From Bacteroidaceae bacterium (lineage in GTDB: Bacteria; Bacteroidota; Bacteroidia; Bacteroidales; Bacteroidaceae), in contig JAGBGU010000068.1 in NCBI GenBank assembly GCA_017935785.1, positions 1 to 64,000 of the forward strand: a DNA stretch of 64,000 nucleotides, in the 5' to 3' direction. Of the stretch, positions 36,356-47,052 are shown piece after piece (position 1 is the first letter of the stretch; each line of letters opens with the position of its first letter). Made by a program: the position numbers and the translations under genes. The notes under the pieces are model-generated. The model saw nothing but the letters and a program-made list of their open reading frames with translations. It did no database searches and was not told the DNA's origin.

Positions 36356-39300
36356 ATGCGTATGAGAAACCGTTTTAGCAAATGGAGCCGCCATTCCTCA
36401 CGAATGGTGTGCTTGTTGGCAGCCTGCGGACTGATGTATGCATGTAAGGACGAGTACCTGTTGGACGATGAAAAGCCCAGCTGGTTGAATTCGAGCATCT
36501 ACGAAAGTTTGGAGACTAAAGGCAATTTCAAGACCTATTTGAGACTGCTTGCTGACAAGGATGTGAATCCCACAAACGCCCGTCCATTGACAGAGGTTTT
36601 GAGCCGTACAGGTTCTAAGACCGTGTTCGTGGCCAACGACGAAGCGTGGGACAAGTTCTTTAAGGCCAATGCAGCGCTGCCCGAGAGTAATCCTTGGCAC
36701 AACGCCACGAGTTATGAAAATCTGAGTACCGCTCAGAAGAAGTTGTTGATCCACACCAGTATGCTCAACAACGCCATTGTGATGGAAAACCTTGCCAGCA
36801 GCGAGTCTGTAGGAGGAAGCAGCCCCGTTCGCGGTGAGTATATGCGTCGTTACACCGACGTGGAGACCACCGACTCCATCACCCACATGACCCCCGAGAT
36901 GATTCCCTATTCCTACAACCCCACCGACAAGGACTTCTGGTGGCGTTTCCGTGCAGAGAACGGAGGTAAGGGACTCCACATCGTGAAAGACTCTACCCTG
37001 AGCATGATGCTCCACTTCACCAGTGAGCACATGGCAAAGAACACCGTAAACGACGACGACTTCGCCAAGTTCATGGGTCGTGAGCGTATCACCAGCGACG
37101 TGCATATCTACGACGCCCTGCTGGTAGAAAAGGACGGAGTTTGTGAAAATGGTTATGTCAACCTCACCGAAAAGCCCCTGGTTCCCCTGGCCAACATGGC
37201 AGAGGTAATCCGTTCTAACGGAAAGACCAACATTTTCGGCCACATGCTCGACCGCTATAGCGCTCCTTATTACAGCGACGCTATCACACGCGCATGTAGA
37301 ATATTGTATCCCGAGAAGTTCGGCGACACCGACTCTGTGTTCACCATGCGCTACTTCTCAGACAACAGCTTCAACCACCGCCCCAACAGCACACAGCCCG
37401 ACGGTAATCCTTATACCGGAGACGAAGGCGGTAGCGTGAGCCTGAAGTTCGACCCGGGATGGAATGCCTACTATGACGAAGTGGATGCCGAAAAGGACAT
37501 GGCTGCGATGTTCATTCCCAGCGACGAAGCCCTTTGGAAGTACTTCACAGAAGGTGGTGGTCTGCAGTTGATCGAAACCTACGACCCCAACTACGTTCCC
37601 GGCCAGACATACGCCAATGAAGACGAGCTGTACAAGGCCATCGACCAGATTCCCTTGAGCACCCTGCAGGGTTTGATTAACGTAATCATGCTCCGCAGCT
37701 TCAACGGTTCAGTGCCCAGCAAGATGACCAAGCTGCGCGACGACGCCCAGGAACAGCTGTTCTACCCCGAAGATATCGAAAAGATCGACACCTGTCTGCT
37801 GGCTTGTAACGGTGCCGTATATATTATGAGCGATATCTATGGTCCCGCCGACTATACTTCTGTTACCTCTCCCGCTTACATCAGTAAGACCAACCTGGTA
37901 ATGAAGTGGGCCATCTACAATGGTTCATCCGGTACAGACTACATGGGTCTTAACTACTATGCTTATCTGAAGGCTATGCAGAGCGAATTCACCTTCTTCC
38001 TTCCCAGCGATGAAGCTTTGCAGTACTACTATGACCCCACCAGCTACGAAAGTAACACTCCCCGTCTGATCCAGTTCTCTTACAAGAACCAGGCATTCCC
38101 CATCCAGACCAAGTGCTACGACTATGATCCCGAAACAGGCGAAATCGGCCGTCCTCTCACCGGTTCAGGTGCTTCTCTGCAGCAGGACGAGATTACCAAC
38201 CGTCTGAAGGATATTCTTGAATCTCACACCATTGTACACGATGGTACCAACCCCATCAACGGTGAAGACGAATACTTCCTTACCAAGAACGGTAACGCCG
38301 TTAAGGTGGTACGCGACGAAAACCACAAGATTGTGGCCATCAAGGGTGGTCTGCAGCTTGAGAACGAGCGTAACGGCATGAGCGGCGACACTCCCGGTGA
38401 AACTGTATGTCTGGTTACAAAGCCCTTCGAGAGCCTCAAGAACGGACAGACATTCATCGTAAATGCGCCCATTACCCCCACCTACCGAAGCGTCTACAAC
38501 ATCCTCACAGCCGATGAGGTTTGGAAGACTCTGAACGAGGAGGAAGACTGGACACAATACAGCCCCTATGCAAGATTCTTTGAACTTTGCGAAACCAACA
38601 CCACTATCGTAAGAAAGTGCGGTCTCGTTGACGAGCAGAACCTCTCTACCAGCGAGCAGAATTCAGCGTTGAAGAAGTATCAGATCTTCGTGGATATGAA
38701 CGGTTTGGACAACAACATCCAGTTCTTCAACAACTACCGTTACACCGCCTTCATCCCCAGCAACGAAGCCGTTGAGGAAGCTATCGCCAACGGTCTGCCC
38801 ACATGGGAACAGCTCGAAGCTGACTATGCTGAAATGGAGCCCGTTGTAAATGCGTTGGATTCTATCAAGGATATCATGGACAATGAAGACTATGTATTCG
38901 TAGAAGAAGACTCTATCCTGCGCGACCAGCTGTGGGAAAAGGCTCATGCGGACAGCATCAAGCTTCAGGCCAAGATTACCTATCTGACCAACTTCATCCG
39001 TTATCACTTCGCCGACAACTCTATCTTCGCCGACAAGACTGCCCAGCCCGAATCTGAAATGGTAACTTCAAGTTACGACAAGGAACTCGGCCTGTTCTGC
39101 AAGCTCTATGTAGACCGTACAGGTAATAATGTATTGCGCGTACGCGACGCACAGGAAGGCAGCCAGATGATGGAGACCATCGGAGAAAAGAACGTATTGG
39201 CTCGTGACATCGAGTGTTCTCTGAAGCCCGTAGGCCGCCCCATGGCAACCTCTGGTAAGAAGATCACCCTTGATGCTTCAAGTGCTTGTGTAATCCACCT

Positions 39301-39433
39301 GATTCCCGGTATCCTCAACCACACCAAGTTGGAGAATGGCCGTCACGACAGCGAATGGAGCACTGTAGCCGCTGCCAAGAAGTACATTAAGAGATACGCT
39401 ATTAGTAAAGAAAAGTTTGAAAGCCATGAATAA
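36356..39433 (+). CDS. fasciclin (FAS1) multi-domain surface lipoprotein
   Basis: A 1,025-aa lipoprotein. The signal peptide ends in LMYAC with the lipidated Cys at 30, followed by KDE, which fits surface export in Bacteroidota. About four FAS1 modules can be seen by their H1-type motif: TVFVANDEAWDKFFKAN (~95), AAMFIPSDEALWKYFTEGG (~390), TFFLPSDEALQYYYDP (~550) and TAFIPSNEAVEEAIANGLP (~805). FAS1 domains mediate adhesion or glycan/protein contact in other systems. It is the first gene of the operon and overlaps SusC by 8 nt, so it probably forms part of the uptake complex (inference). Length is unusual for a Bacteroidales FAS1 protein. Confidence 0.88.
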   Translation: MRMRNRFSKWSRHSSRMVCLLAACGLMYACKDEYLLDDEKPSWLNSSIYESLETKGNFKTYLRLLADKDVNPTNARPLTEVLSRTGSKTVFVANDEAWDKFFKANAALPESNPWHNATSYENLSTAQKKLLIHTSMLNNAIVMENLASSESVGGSSPVRGEYMRRYTDVETTDSITHMTPEMIPYSYNPTDKDFWWRFRAENGGKGLHIVKDSTLSMMLHFTSEHMAKNTVNDDDFAKFMGRERITSDVHIYDALLVEKDGVCENGYVNLTEKPLVPLANMAEVIRSNGKTNIFGHMLDRYSAPYYSDAITRACRILYPEKFGDTDSVFTMRYFSDNSFNHRPNSTQPDGNPYTGDEGGSVSLKFDPGWNAYYDEVDAEKDMAAMFIPSDEALWKYFTEGGGLQLIETYDPNYVPGQTYANEDELYKAIDQIPLSTLQGLINVIMLRSFNGSVPSKMTKLRDDAQEQLFYPEDIEKIDTCLLACNGAVYIMSDIYGPADYTSVTSPAYISKTNLVMKWAIYNGSSGTDYMGLNYYAYLKAMQSEFTFFLPSDEALQYYYDPTSYESNTPRLIQFSYKNQAFPIQTKCYDYDPETGEIGRPLTGSGASLQQDEITNRLKDILESHTIVHDGTNPINGEDEYFLTKNGNAVKVVRDENHKIVAIKGGLQLENERNGMSGDTPGETVCLVTKPFESLKNGQTFIVNAPITPTYRSVYNILTADEVWKTLNEEEDWTQYSPYARFFELCETNTTIVRKCGLVDEQNLSTSEQNSALKKYQIFVDMNGLDNNIQFFNNYRYTAFIPSNEAVEEAIANGLPTWEQLEADYAEMEPVVNALDSIKDIMDNEDYVFVEEDSILRDQLWEKAHADSIKLQAKITYLTNFIRYHFADNSIFADKTAQPESEMVTSSYDKELGLFCKLYVDRTGNNVLRVRDAQEGSQMMETIGEKNVLARDIECSLKPVGRPMATSGKKITLDASSACVIHLIPGILNHTKLENGRHDSEWSTVAAAKKYIKRYAISKEKFESHE

Positions 39434-42400
39434 AATAACAAAGCTATTACTGCTCTGGGTTGTGGCGCTGATGGCCATCCCAGCAAACGCACAGCAACGG
39501 CGTATTTCCGGTACCGTAGCGGACGACATTGACGTAATCATCGGTGCCAACGTCGTAGAGTTAGACAAGAACAACCGTATTGTCAGCCAGACGGTTACGG
39601 ATATGAATGGTAACTTTACCATGAATATCAAGGACCCCAACAATACATTGAAGGTTTCTTATATCGGATACAAGAACTTTACACAGAAGCTGGGTACCAA
39701 GAACGTGTTCAAGATTACCCTGCAGGACAACACCAAGACCATTACCGAGGTAAAGGTGACTGCCAAGAAGAAGGCTCCCACCACCGGTCTGGACATCCCC
39801 GCCCGCGAGTATGCCGGTGCTGTGTCTAAGTTTGACATGTCAGACGTAGAAGGTCTTGCCTTCGAGTCTGTAGACCAGGCACTTCAGGGACAGATTCCCG
39901 GTTTGGACATCGTGCCCAACTCCGGTAACCTGGGTTCCGGTACCACCATGCGTCTGCGCGGTACCTCCACCATCAACGGTAACGCACAGCCCCTTATCGT
40001 AGTAAACGACCACATCTTCGAACTTCCCGATGATGCACAGAATGTAAACTTCGAGACCATGGACAACGAAGAGCAGTTCTCTACCCTGTTGAACGTGAAC
40101 CCCGAAGACATCGAGAGCATTACCGTACTGAAGGACGCTGCCACCGCAGCCAAGTGGGGTATCCGTGGTTCTAACGGTGTAATCGAAATCAAGTTGCGCC
40201 GTGGTCACCGTGGTCCCACCCGTGTAGCCTTCTCTTACCGCTTCAACGGCACCTGGCAGCCCGACGGCTACAAGATGTTGAACGGTGACGGTTACACCAT
40301 GATGCTGAAGGAAGCTTACTACAACCCCTTGCAGATTCCCACTTCACTTCCCGAATTGGACTACAACACCGAAATGCCCTATATCTATAACCACTACAGC
40401 CACAATACCGATTGGGTTGACCAGGTTTCACGTTTCGGTAAGGAACACAAGTATTATGTAACCCTCTCCGGAGGTGGTGAAAAGGCTACCTTCCGTATCA
40501 GTGCCGGTTATGACAAGAGCTCCGGTTCTGTAATAGGACAAAGCTTGGACCGTTTCAGTACCGCCACGGCTTTGGACTACTGGGTGAGTGACCGCATCAA
40601 GTTCAGCTCTAACATCAACCTGACTTTCACCACCAATAAAAAGAATTTGAAAGACCACAGCTCTGATGGTCCTCTATATCGTGCATATAACGCCATGCCC
40701 AATATGAGCGTATGGGAATATGACCGCTATGGTATCAAGACCGGCAACTACTTCAACATGCTTCCTCTGGCAGCCAACTACGGAACCAGTGGTTCAAGCC
40801 GCAAGGAGAATGACGGTACTATGACCTCTTATGACCTGAACGACATGTTCTTCAACGGCAACCCCGTTGCCCGTGCCATGAAATCATGGAACAAAGAGCG
40901 CCAGTACAACCTGACTCCCCAGTTCAGCATCGAGTACAAACTGCTCGGTACCGAGGACGACCAGCACCGTCTGAACTACGTGGGCGACGTGCAGCTGAAC
41001 ATCTACAACACCAGCAGCGACGAGTACTGCCCCGCAGAACTCAAGACCATGGACTGGTATTGGGGTGCAGAAAACAGCACCAACCTGGGTAGCAACCAGC
41101 GTAACTATGTTAGCAATAATGAATACAAGTCACTCGAGTTCACCACCCGTCACGACTTGCGCTACTATTCAGGCTTCGCCAACAAAGACCACAGTTTGAG
41201 TGGTATGCTGCGTTTCGAAATGGCTACAGGTAACAGTAGCACTCAGAACACCGGTTTATGGAACGTACCCGACGGTATCACTGACCCAACCGTTGTAGCT
41301 TTGCTCCGCTCTGCCGGTGCCAGCAATGGAGAATGGAGAAGTCAGAGTTACTTTGGACAAATCCACTATTCTTACAAGAGCAAGTACTCACTCGATGCTA
41401 CTGCACGTGTAGACGGAAGCACCAACTTCGGTAAGGGCTCTAAGTATGGATTATTCCCCTCTGTCGGTGGACGTTGGAATATCAGTGACGAAAACTGGAT
41501 GCAGTGGAGCAAGAAGGTTATCAGCATGCTGGCCTTCCGTCCCACATGGGGTATCACCGGTAACACAGGAAATAGAGCATTTATGCAGTATAACAAATAC
41601 GCTTCTGACGGTTACTACAACGGCCACACCGTAGTACGTCCCGAGAACCTTTCTCTTACAGAAATCCGTTGGGAGAAGACCAAGCAGTGGAACCTCGGTT
41701 TCAACTTGGGTCTGTTCGACGACATTGTAACTGCCGAATTCGAAGTATATAACAAGAAGACCACCGACCTGCTGATGGACAACCTGCGTATCCCCAGTGC
41801 CAACGGTTTCAGTAACCTTGACCGCGTAAATGCTGGTACCATGCGCAACAAGGGTTGGGAAATGAACGTAAGCACCGCCCGTATCGCCAAGGTCGGCAAG
41901 TTCGCCATGAAGCTCCGCGGTAATATTGCCCAGAACTTCAACGAGGTAGAGGAGATGGATCCCCTGATTCTCGAAGCCCTGAACGGCAGCGAGACCTATC
42001 AGCCCGGTAACCTCAACTACAACCAGCGCGTACAGGTGGGCAATGCCTTGGGTTCAATCTACGGTCTCCGCTACAAGGGCGTTTACCGCTATGACTATGA
42101 CCACAACGGCTACACCCAGTCTTCTATCGCAGCATACGGTTATGCAGAGCATGAGAACAGCGGTTACGATGCCAAGGGCAACCCCATCAACACCGCAGCT
42201 GCAGCCCTCCGCCGCGGCGAGAACGCCACCTGCCCCATCGCATTCGATGCAGATGGCAATATGCTGACCGACGCCAAGGGTATACCTCTGCCCATGTACT
42301 ACTGCTACAACGAAAGCTACCGCTATCAGTTCCAGGGTGGTGACGCCATCTATGAAGACGTGAACCACGACGGACAGATTGACCGCTACGACATGGTTTA

Positions 42401-42917
42401 CCTCGGCAACTCCAACCCCAAGTGTAATGGTGGTTTCGGTATCCAGCTCTACTATGACCGCTTCTCTCTGAACACCGGTTTCAACTTCCGTATGGGTAAC
42501 CAGATTGTAAATACAATGCGTATGCAGCTTGAAAGCATGCTCAACAACAACAACCAGAGCTATGCGACCACATGGCGCTGGCGCAAGAACGGCGACATCA
42601 CTGAGATACCCCGTGCATTGAGCCGCGTTCACGGTTACAACAGCTACAACTCACTGCCCAGCGACCGCTACGTGGAAGACGGAGACTACCTGCGTCTGCA
42701 GTACGTACAGCTGAGCTACGACTTCGATGCCAAGAAACTGAAGAAGTACGGTATCAACAACCTGAAGTTGTTCGCTTCTGTAAACAATATCTGGTGCTGG
42801 ACCAAGTACACCGGTGTAGACCCCGACGTTTCTCCCCAGGGATTTGCCGTATGTACAGACGGTGGCCGTACTCCCCGTACAAAGTCATTTACCTGCAGTG
42901 TTAACTTAGGCTTCTAA
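39426..42917 (+). CDS. SusC/RagA-type TonB-dependent outer-membrane transporter 1
   Basis: A 1,163-aa protein: signal peptide (NKITKLLLLWVVALMAIPANA, in part), a carboxypeptidase-D-like N-terminal domain (RISGTVADDIDVIIGANVVE), plug domain with SVDQALQGQIPGLDI and the RLRGTSTINGNAQPLIVVND block (20 residues), and a C-terminal beta-barrel ending SVNLGF with a terminal Phe. SusC proteins import oligosaccharides across the outer membrane with a SusD lid. ATG 39426 is inside the FAS1 gene end; a TTG at 39417 is an alternative. SusD follows after 3 nt. Codon use is strongly biased, in keeping with high expression. Confidence 0.95.
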   Translation: MNKITKLLLLWVVALMAIPANAQQRRISGTVADDIDVIIGANVVELDKNNRIVSQTVTDMNGNFTMNIKDPNNTLKVSYIGYKNFTQKLGTKNVFKITLQDNTKTITEVKVTAKKKAPTTGLDIPAREYAGAVSKFDMSDVEGLAFESVDQALQGQIPGLDIVPNSGNLGSGTTMRLRGTSTINGNAQPLIVVNDHIFELPDDAQNVNFETMDNEEQFSTLLNVNPEDIESITVLKDAATAAKWGIRGSNGVIEIKLRRGHRGPTRVAFSYRFNGTWQPDGYKMLNGDGYTMMLKEAYYNPLQIPTSLPELDYNTEMPYIYNHYSHNTDWVDQVSRFGKEHKYYVTLSGGGEKATFRISAGYDKSSGSVIGQSLDRFSTATALDYWVSDRIKFSSNINLTFTTNKKNLKDHSSDGPLYRAYNAMPNMSVWEYDRYGIKTGNYFNMLPLAANYGTSGSSRKENDGTMTSYDLNDMFFNGNPVARAMKSWNKERQYNLTPQFSIEYKLLGTEDDQHRLNYVGDVQLNIYNTSSDEYCPAELKTMDWYWGAENSTNLGSNQRNYVSNNEYKSLEFTTRHDLRYYSGFANKDHSLSGMLRFEMATGNSSTQNTGLWNVPDGITDPTVVALLRSAGASNGEWRSQSYFGQIHYSYKSKYSLDATARVDGSTNFGKGSKYGLFPSVGGRWNISDENWMQWSKKVISMLAFRPTWGITGNTGNRAFMQYNKYASDGYYNGHTVVRPENLSLTEIRWEKTKQWNLGFNLGLFDDIVTAEFEVYNKKTTDLLMDNLRIPSANGFSNLDRVNAGTMRNKGWEMNVSTARIAKVGKFAMKLRGNIAQNFNEVEEMDPLILEALNGSETYQPGNLNYNQRVQVGNALGSIYGLRYKGVYRYDYDHNGYTQSSIAAYGYAEHENSGYDAKGNPINTAAAALRRGENATCPIAFDADGNMLTDAKGIPLPMYYCYNESYRYQFQGGDAIYEDVNHDGQIDRYDMVYLGNSNPKCNGGFGIQLYYDRFSLNTGFNFRMGNQIVNTMRMQLESMLNNNNQSYATTWRWRKNGDITEIPRALSRVHGYNSYNSLPSDRYVEDGDYLRLQYVQLSYDFDAKKLKKYGINNLKLFASVNNIWCWTKYTGVDPDVSPQGFAVCTDGGRTPRTKSFTCSVNLGF

Positions 42918-42920
42918 ATA

Positions 42921-44843
42921 ATGAATACAATGAAAAAACTTAAGAATATCTATACATCCATCTGCCTGCTGGGACTGGCGGCTGTGGGAACCACCTCTTG
43001 CGAGGACTGGCTGACCATCTATCCCCAAGACCGCGTGGTAGAGGAAGACTTCTGGGAAGACAAGAACGACCTGGAAGGTGTGCGATATGCTGCCTACAAG
43101 CAGATGTGTAGCACTGTTGAAAAATTCGCTATCTGGGGCGACCTCCGCTCAGACAGTTGGGAAATGAACCAGAACCGCCACGGTGACCAGGGCAGTTGGG
43201 ACACCTACAATGAGATTATGCAGGCACAGCCCGACTCCAGTATGAGCCAATTCGACTGGGGCGGAGTGTACACCACCATCAACTTCTGTAACAAGGTGCT
43301 CCAGCACGGTAGTGAAATCCTGGAGAAGGACAAGCAATTCACACCTGGCGAATGGCGCCAGATGAAGGCCGAAATGGTGGGTCTGCGTGCCCTCAACTAC
43401 TTCTACCTTATCCGTGCCTTCAAGGACGTGCCCTACAGCACCAAGGTGATCAACAAGGATTCTGAGGTTGAATACTTCGGCCTTACCAACCAGCTGGACG
43501 TGCTGGACAGCATCATCGTAGACGTGGAAAGCGTAAAGGGCCAGGCCCGCAACCGCTTTACCTCTAACAATGATACCAAGGGACTTATCACCAACGCGGC
43601 ACTCTATGCCATGTTGAGCGACATGTACCTGTGGCGTGCCTCTCTGCACGAGGGTCGCGGTCTGCTTACCGACACCGTGCTGTTGGGAACAGACTCTGTC
43701 ATCCACACCGTGGAAGGCGACTACAAGAAGTGTATCGAATACGCTGACGAGGCTATCGCCACCCTGTACCGCAACAACCAGCAGGGTAATTCAAGCTTCG
43801 GCGCATCAATATTGGACAAGATAGACTTCGGCCTGACCAATTGTGAAATGTATAAGAACGACTTCGAGAATGCAGCATCAGGCAGAACCCCACAGTTGGT
43901 CGCTCTTGAAGAGATCTTCGGTTCCGGAGCCTTTAGCGGCAAGAACAGCGAAGAAAGTATTTTCGAATTGCAGTTCAGCAACAGCGACGAACGCAGTAAT
44001 GGAGCAGTCAACCACCTGTACGGTTACAGCAACGGTACCCACCTTCAGGTTTGCGAGGCAGCCCTGGGCGCAGTTTACGGTGGTAGTGTGAACGATGACA
44101 ACGGCAAGTATGACAGCCGTACCTGGTACAGCGTAAGCAAGAGTACCAGAGAAAACAGAGACCTGGGCCATTACTATTGCTTCAAGCACAGAAGACCCAC
44201 TGTAAATATCAGCGACAATGCTGACAAGGAAATCGTTGTAGACGATTCAGATGCCGACAGCTACCGTAACTGGATTATCTATCGTCTGACCGACGTGATG
44301 CTGATGAAGGCCGAGGCATACGCAGCCATGGGCGGCAAGGAGAACAACAAGTTTGCCCAGCAGATTGTAAACGCCATTCACCGCCGCTCATTCTGCAACC
44401 TGAAGGAAGACGTGAAGATTGAAGAAGACGTAACCACCGGTTCAGCCAACAACCCCAAGAAAGGTGACGCTGTAATGCCCGGTAGCGACTATGTGAAGCT
44501 GGTACTGAACGAGCGTCAGATTGAGTTGCTTGCCGAGGGTAAGCGTTGGTTCGACCTGGTACGCTATGCCGAGCGCAACGCCGGTGGCCAATCTGGAACA
44601 GCAGACCCCCGTGAATGGACTGAGGACAAGCCCATCGGAGACGGTTATGCCGGTGTGAAGAAGATGGTGGAAACCTTCATGAAGAACAAGTACACCAACT
44701 ACACCGTACAGCGCAACCGTCTGAAGAACCGCTACGGACTCTACAGCCCCATCTATTACATGGAAGTGAAGGCAGCCCGCGGCGCCATTGAACAGAACCC
44801 CGTTTGGAACAAGTCTAAGTACGACACTTCAGGCTTTGAATAA
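42921..44843 (+). CDS. SusD/RagB-type nutrient-binding lipoprotein 1
   Basis: A 640-aa lipoprotein: lipobox VGTTSC with Cys 27, then EDWLTIYPQDRV. Typical SusD features are the N-terminal TPR-like helices (ALNYFYLIRAFKDVPYSTKV, 20 residues) and the C-terminal LNERQIELLAEGKRWFDLVR. It is the surface lid of the transporter encoded just upstream. Longer than SusD of B. thetaiotaomicron (551 aa). The pair is separated from the next gene by a 21-nt gap that contains a strong Shine-Dalgarno sequence. Confidence 0.95.
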   Translation: MNTMKKLKNIYTSICLLGLAAVGTTSCEDWLTIYPQDRVVEEDFWEDKNDLEGVRYAAYKQMCSTVEKFAIWGDLRSDSWEMNQNRHGDQGSWDTYNEIMQAQPDSSMSQFDWGGVYTTINFCNKVLQHGSEILEKDKQFTPGEWRQMKAEMVGLRALNYFYLIRAFKDVPYSTKVINKDSEVEYFGLTNQLDVLDSIIVDVESVKGQARNRFTSNNDTKGLITNAALYAMLSDMYLWRASLHEGRGLLTDTVLLGTDSVIHTVEGDYKKCIEYADEAIATLYRNNQQGNSSFGASILDKIDFGLTNCEMYKNDFENAASGRTPQLVALEEIFGSGAFSGKNSEESIFELQFSNSDERSNGAVNHLYGYSNGTHLQVCEAALGAVYGGSVNDDNGKYDSRTWYSVSKSTRENRDLGHYYCFKHRRPTVNISDNADKEIVVDDSDADSYRNWIIYRLTDVMLMKAEAYAAMGGKENNKFAQQIVNAIHRRSFCNLKEDVKIEEDVTTGSANNPKKGDAVMPGSDYVKLVLNERQIELLAEGKRWFDLVRYAERNAGGQSGTADPREWTEDKPIGDGYAGVKKMVETFMKNKYTNYTVQRNRLKNRYGLYSPIYYMEVKAARGAIEQNPVWNKSKYDTSGFE

Positions 44844-44851
44844 AATCCACG

Positions 44852-44860
44852 AAAGGAGGT
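44852..44860 (+). promoter_or_regulatory. strong Shine-Dalgarno sequence
   Basis: AAAGGAGGT lies 4 nt before ATG 44865. Canonical Shine-Dalgarno sites are rare in Bacteroidota, and no other gene in this operon has one. Confidence 0.75.
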
Positions 44861-44864
44861 CACC

Positions 44865-47033
44865 ATGAGACTTAATATTCAGAAATATATCAAGTTTACA
44901 GGATGTATAGCCGCCCTTTTGGGCATGGGCATGCTGCACAGTTGTAAAGAGGATATCGACACATCAGCTCGTTACGTCTTTACGGAAGAAACTATCGGCA
45001 GCTATCTGCAGAAGCAGTCCGCATACTCTGAGTATGTGGCACTGCTCAAGCAGGTGAACATCAGTGACTACTCGGAATCAACGGTCATGCAGCTCATGAC
45101 CGCCCGCGGTAACTACACATGTTTCGCCCCAACAAACGAGGCTATTCATGCCTATCTTGACTCTCTGGTGGTTCGAGGATTCATCACAACTCCCAGTTGG
45201 GAAGCATTTACCGACAGTGCAGTGAAGGACTCCATCCGCAAGGTGATTGTGTACAACAGCATCATTGACGGTGGGGACTTCACCTCTACCGGTGAACGGA
45301 CCTATTACGAAACCAGCACTTTCCCCATCAACAACAATGAGGAATTTGCCAGTCCGACGCTTGCCGACCGCAAACTCTCTGTCTATTACGGATCAAATCC
45401 GGACAGCATCTTCATCAACGGCAACATTCCCATTTCGCTGACCAACCGCGATATTCCTGCCATCAACGGTGTAATCCACCAGGTGGAAAGCGTAATCGCC
45501 CCCAGCAACGATACCGGAGGTTACCTGCTGCAGAGTTTTATAGACGAGAACAGAAAAGGCTACATGGTATACGCCAAGCTGATTCAGGCTTGCGGACTGA
45601 TGGATACACTGAGCCTCGCCAGAGACGAACGATATGAAACGCTCTACAAGAATGGCACGCTGAAAGACCTGCGCACCCACCCCTCAGTGGGCAAGCCCGG
45701 TTACCTGCCCGAACACCGCAAGTACGGCTACACCCTGTTTGCCGAGACTGACGAGTTCTGGGAAAGCGTTATCGGTAAGCCATACGACCAGATTACCGTT
45801 GAGGATATCAAGGAATATGTCATAGCACAGGGAGTATATCCCGATGCAAAACAGGACGACAACTACAAGAATGAGGACAATGTGCTGAACCTGTTCGTCA
45901 CCTATCACCTCATTCCCTACCGTCTGCCTGCCGACAAACTGATTCTCCACTACAATGAGAAGGGATATTCTCTGACCACCAAGAAGCCCACCGTGGCCAT
46001 GACCGAGCTGTACACCACCATGGGTAAGCGCCGTCTGCTCAAGATCTTCGAGAGCGCGGAAAGCCAGGGTATCTACCTGAACCGCTTCCCCGACTTGCGT
46101 AACGGCCGCAGGGAAAACTACCACGAGAACTTCTGCGAGGACGACAAGTTCGGATTCCGCATCAATGTGGACAGTGCCAACAGCGAGGCTGTAAACATGC
46201 TGATATACCCCATATCACATGAAAAGATGCCCGGACGCGTACTGGCTTACGATGAGGACACCCGCAACAACCTGCAAAAGCAGCGTCTGCGCTACGATGT
46301 GTCAAGTCTGTTCCCCGAATACATGAACAACGATGTGCGCGGACAGACGGTTACCACCGACCGCCACATGTGCGTGGGATTCCCCATCAATACCAACTAC
46401 CAGTACATGGCAGACGTAGAAATGTCGGACGAAACCGAATTCTACTACCTGTTGGGCCGCGGTAACGGATGGCACAACTATCTGCACGATGAGTTCAACA
46501 TTGTAGGACGCTACGACATCATCATGCGACTCCCGCCCGTACCCAAGAGAGGAACCTACGAACTGCGCGTGGCAGTGCAGTCCCACTCACAGGTACGCGG
46601 AATGTGCCAGGTTTACTGGGGACACGACAAGGACAACCTTGCCGCCCAGGGTATTCCCTTGGACGTACGTATGGGAGGCGAATACCGCTACACCAGTGCC
46701 GGTAACTTCAAGAGCACCGTGGGCTGGGTTGCCGACGACGAGGAAGATATGGACTACAATGCCGAAGTTGACAAGAAGATGCGCAACAACGGCTTCATGA
46801 AGGGTCCCGAACACTACATTGCCGGACTGCCCGGAGGAACCCTTACCTCTCGTGACGACGTGAACACCCTTCGCCGTATCATGGTACGCGAGACCATGGA
46901 TCCCGACCAGGTGTACTACATCCGCTTCAAGAGTGTGTTGGATGATGTAAACAAGGAGTTCTATATGGACTACATCGAATTCTGTGCCAAGGAAGTCTAT
47001 GACAATCCTGAAACACCGGAAGACATTTGGTAA
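44865..47033 (+). CDS. FAS1-domain lipoprotein 2
   Basis: A 722-aa lipoprotein with lipobox MLHSC (Cys 27) followed by KEDID. At least one FAS1 module is clear (SAYSEYVALLKQVNISDYSE, then GNYTCFAPTNEAIHAYLDSL, and VIYNS-like YNSIIDGGDF, NGVIHQVESVIAP), and a second is likely (~250-400: YTLFAETDEFWESVIG, NLFVTYHLIPYRLPADKL). The last ~300 residues do not look like FAS1: a beta-rich part with YELRVAVQSHSQVRGMCQVY and YYIRFKSVLDDVNKEFYMDY, perhaps a carbohydrate-binding-type sandwich. It probably adds a surface binding protein to the SusCD complex. Confidence 0.82.
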   Translation: MRLNIQKYIKFTGCIAALLGMGMLHSCKEDIDTSARYVFTEETIGSYLQKQSAYSEYVALLKQVNISDYSESTVMQLMTARGNYTCFAPTNEAIHAYLDSLVVRGFITTPSWEAFTDSAVKDSIRKVIVYNSIIDGGDFTSTGERTYYETSTFPINNNEEFASPTLADRKLSVYYGSNPDSIFINGNIPISLTNRDIPAINGVIHQVESVIAPSNDTGGYLLQSFIDENRKGYMVYAKLIQACGLMDTLSLARDERYETLYKNGTLKDLRTHPSVGKPGYLPEHRKYGYTLFAETDEFWESVIGKPYDQITVEDIKEYVIAQGVYPDAKQDDNYKNEDNVLNLFVTYHLIPYRLPADKLILHYNEKGYSLTTKKPTVAMTELYTTMGKRRLLKIFESAESQGIYLNRFPDLRNGRRENYHENFCEDDKFGFRINVDSANSEAVNMLIYPISHEKMPGRVLAYDEDTRNNLQKQRLRYDVSSLFPEYMNNDVRGQTVTTDRHMCVGFPINTNYQYMADVEMSDETEFYYLLGRGNGWHNYLHDEFNIVGRYDIIMRLPPVPKRGTYELRVAVQSHSQVRGMCQVYWGHDKDNLAAQGIPLDVRMGGEYRYTSAGNFKSTVGWVADDEEDMDYNAEVDKKMRNNGFMKGPEHYIAGLPGGTLTSRDDVNTLRRIMVRETMDPDQVYYIRFKSVLDDVNKEFYMDYIEFCAKEVYDNPETPEDIW

Positions 47034-47052
47034 ACAAAAAAACAAATAAAAT

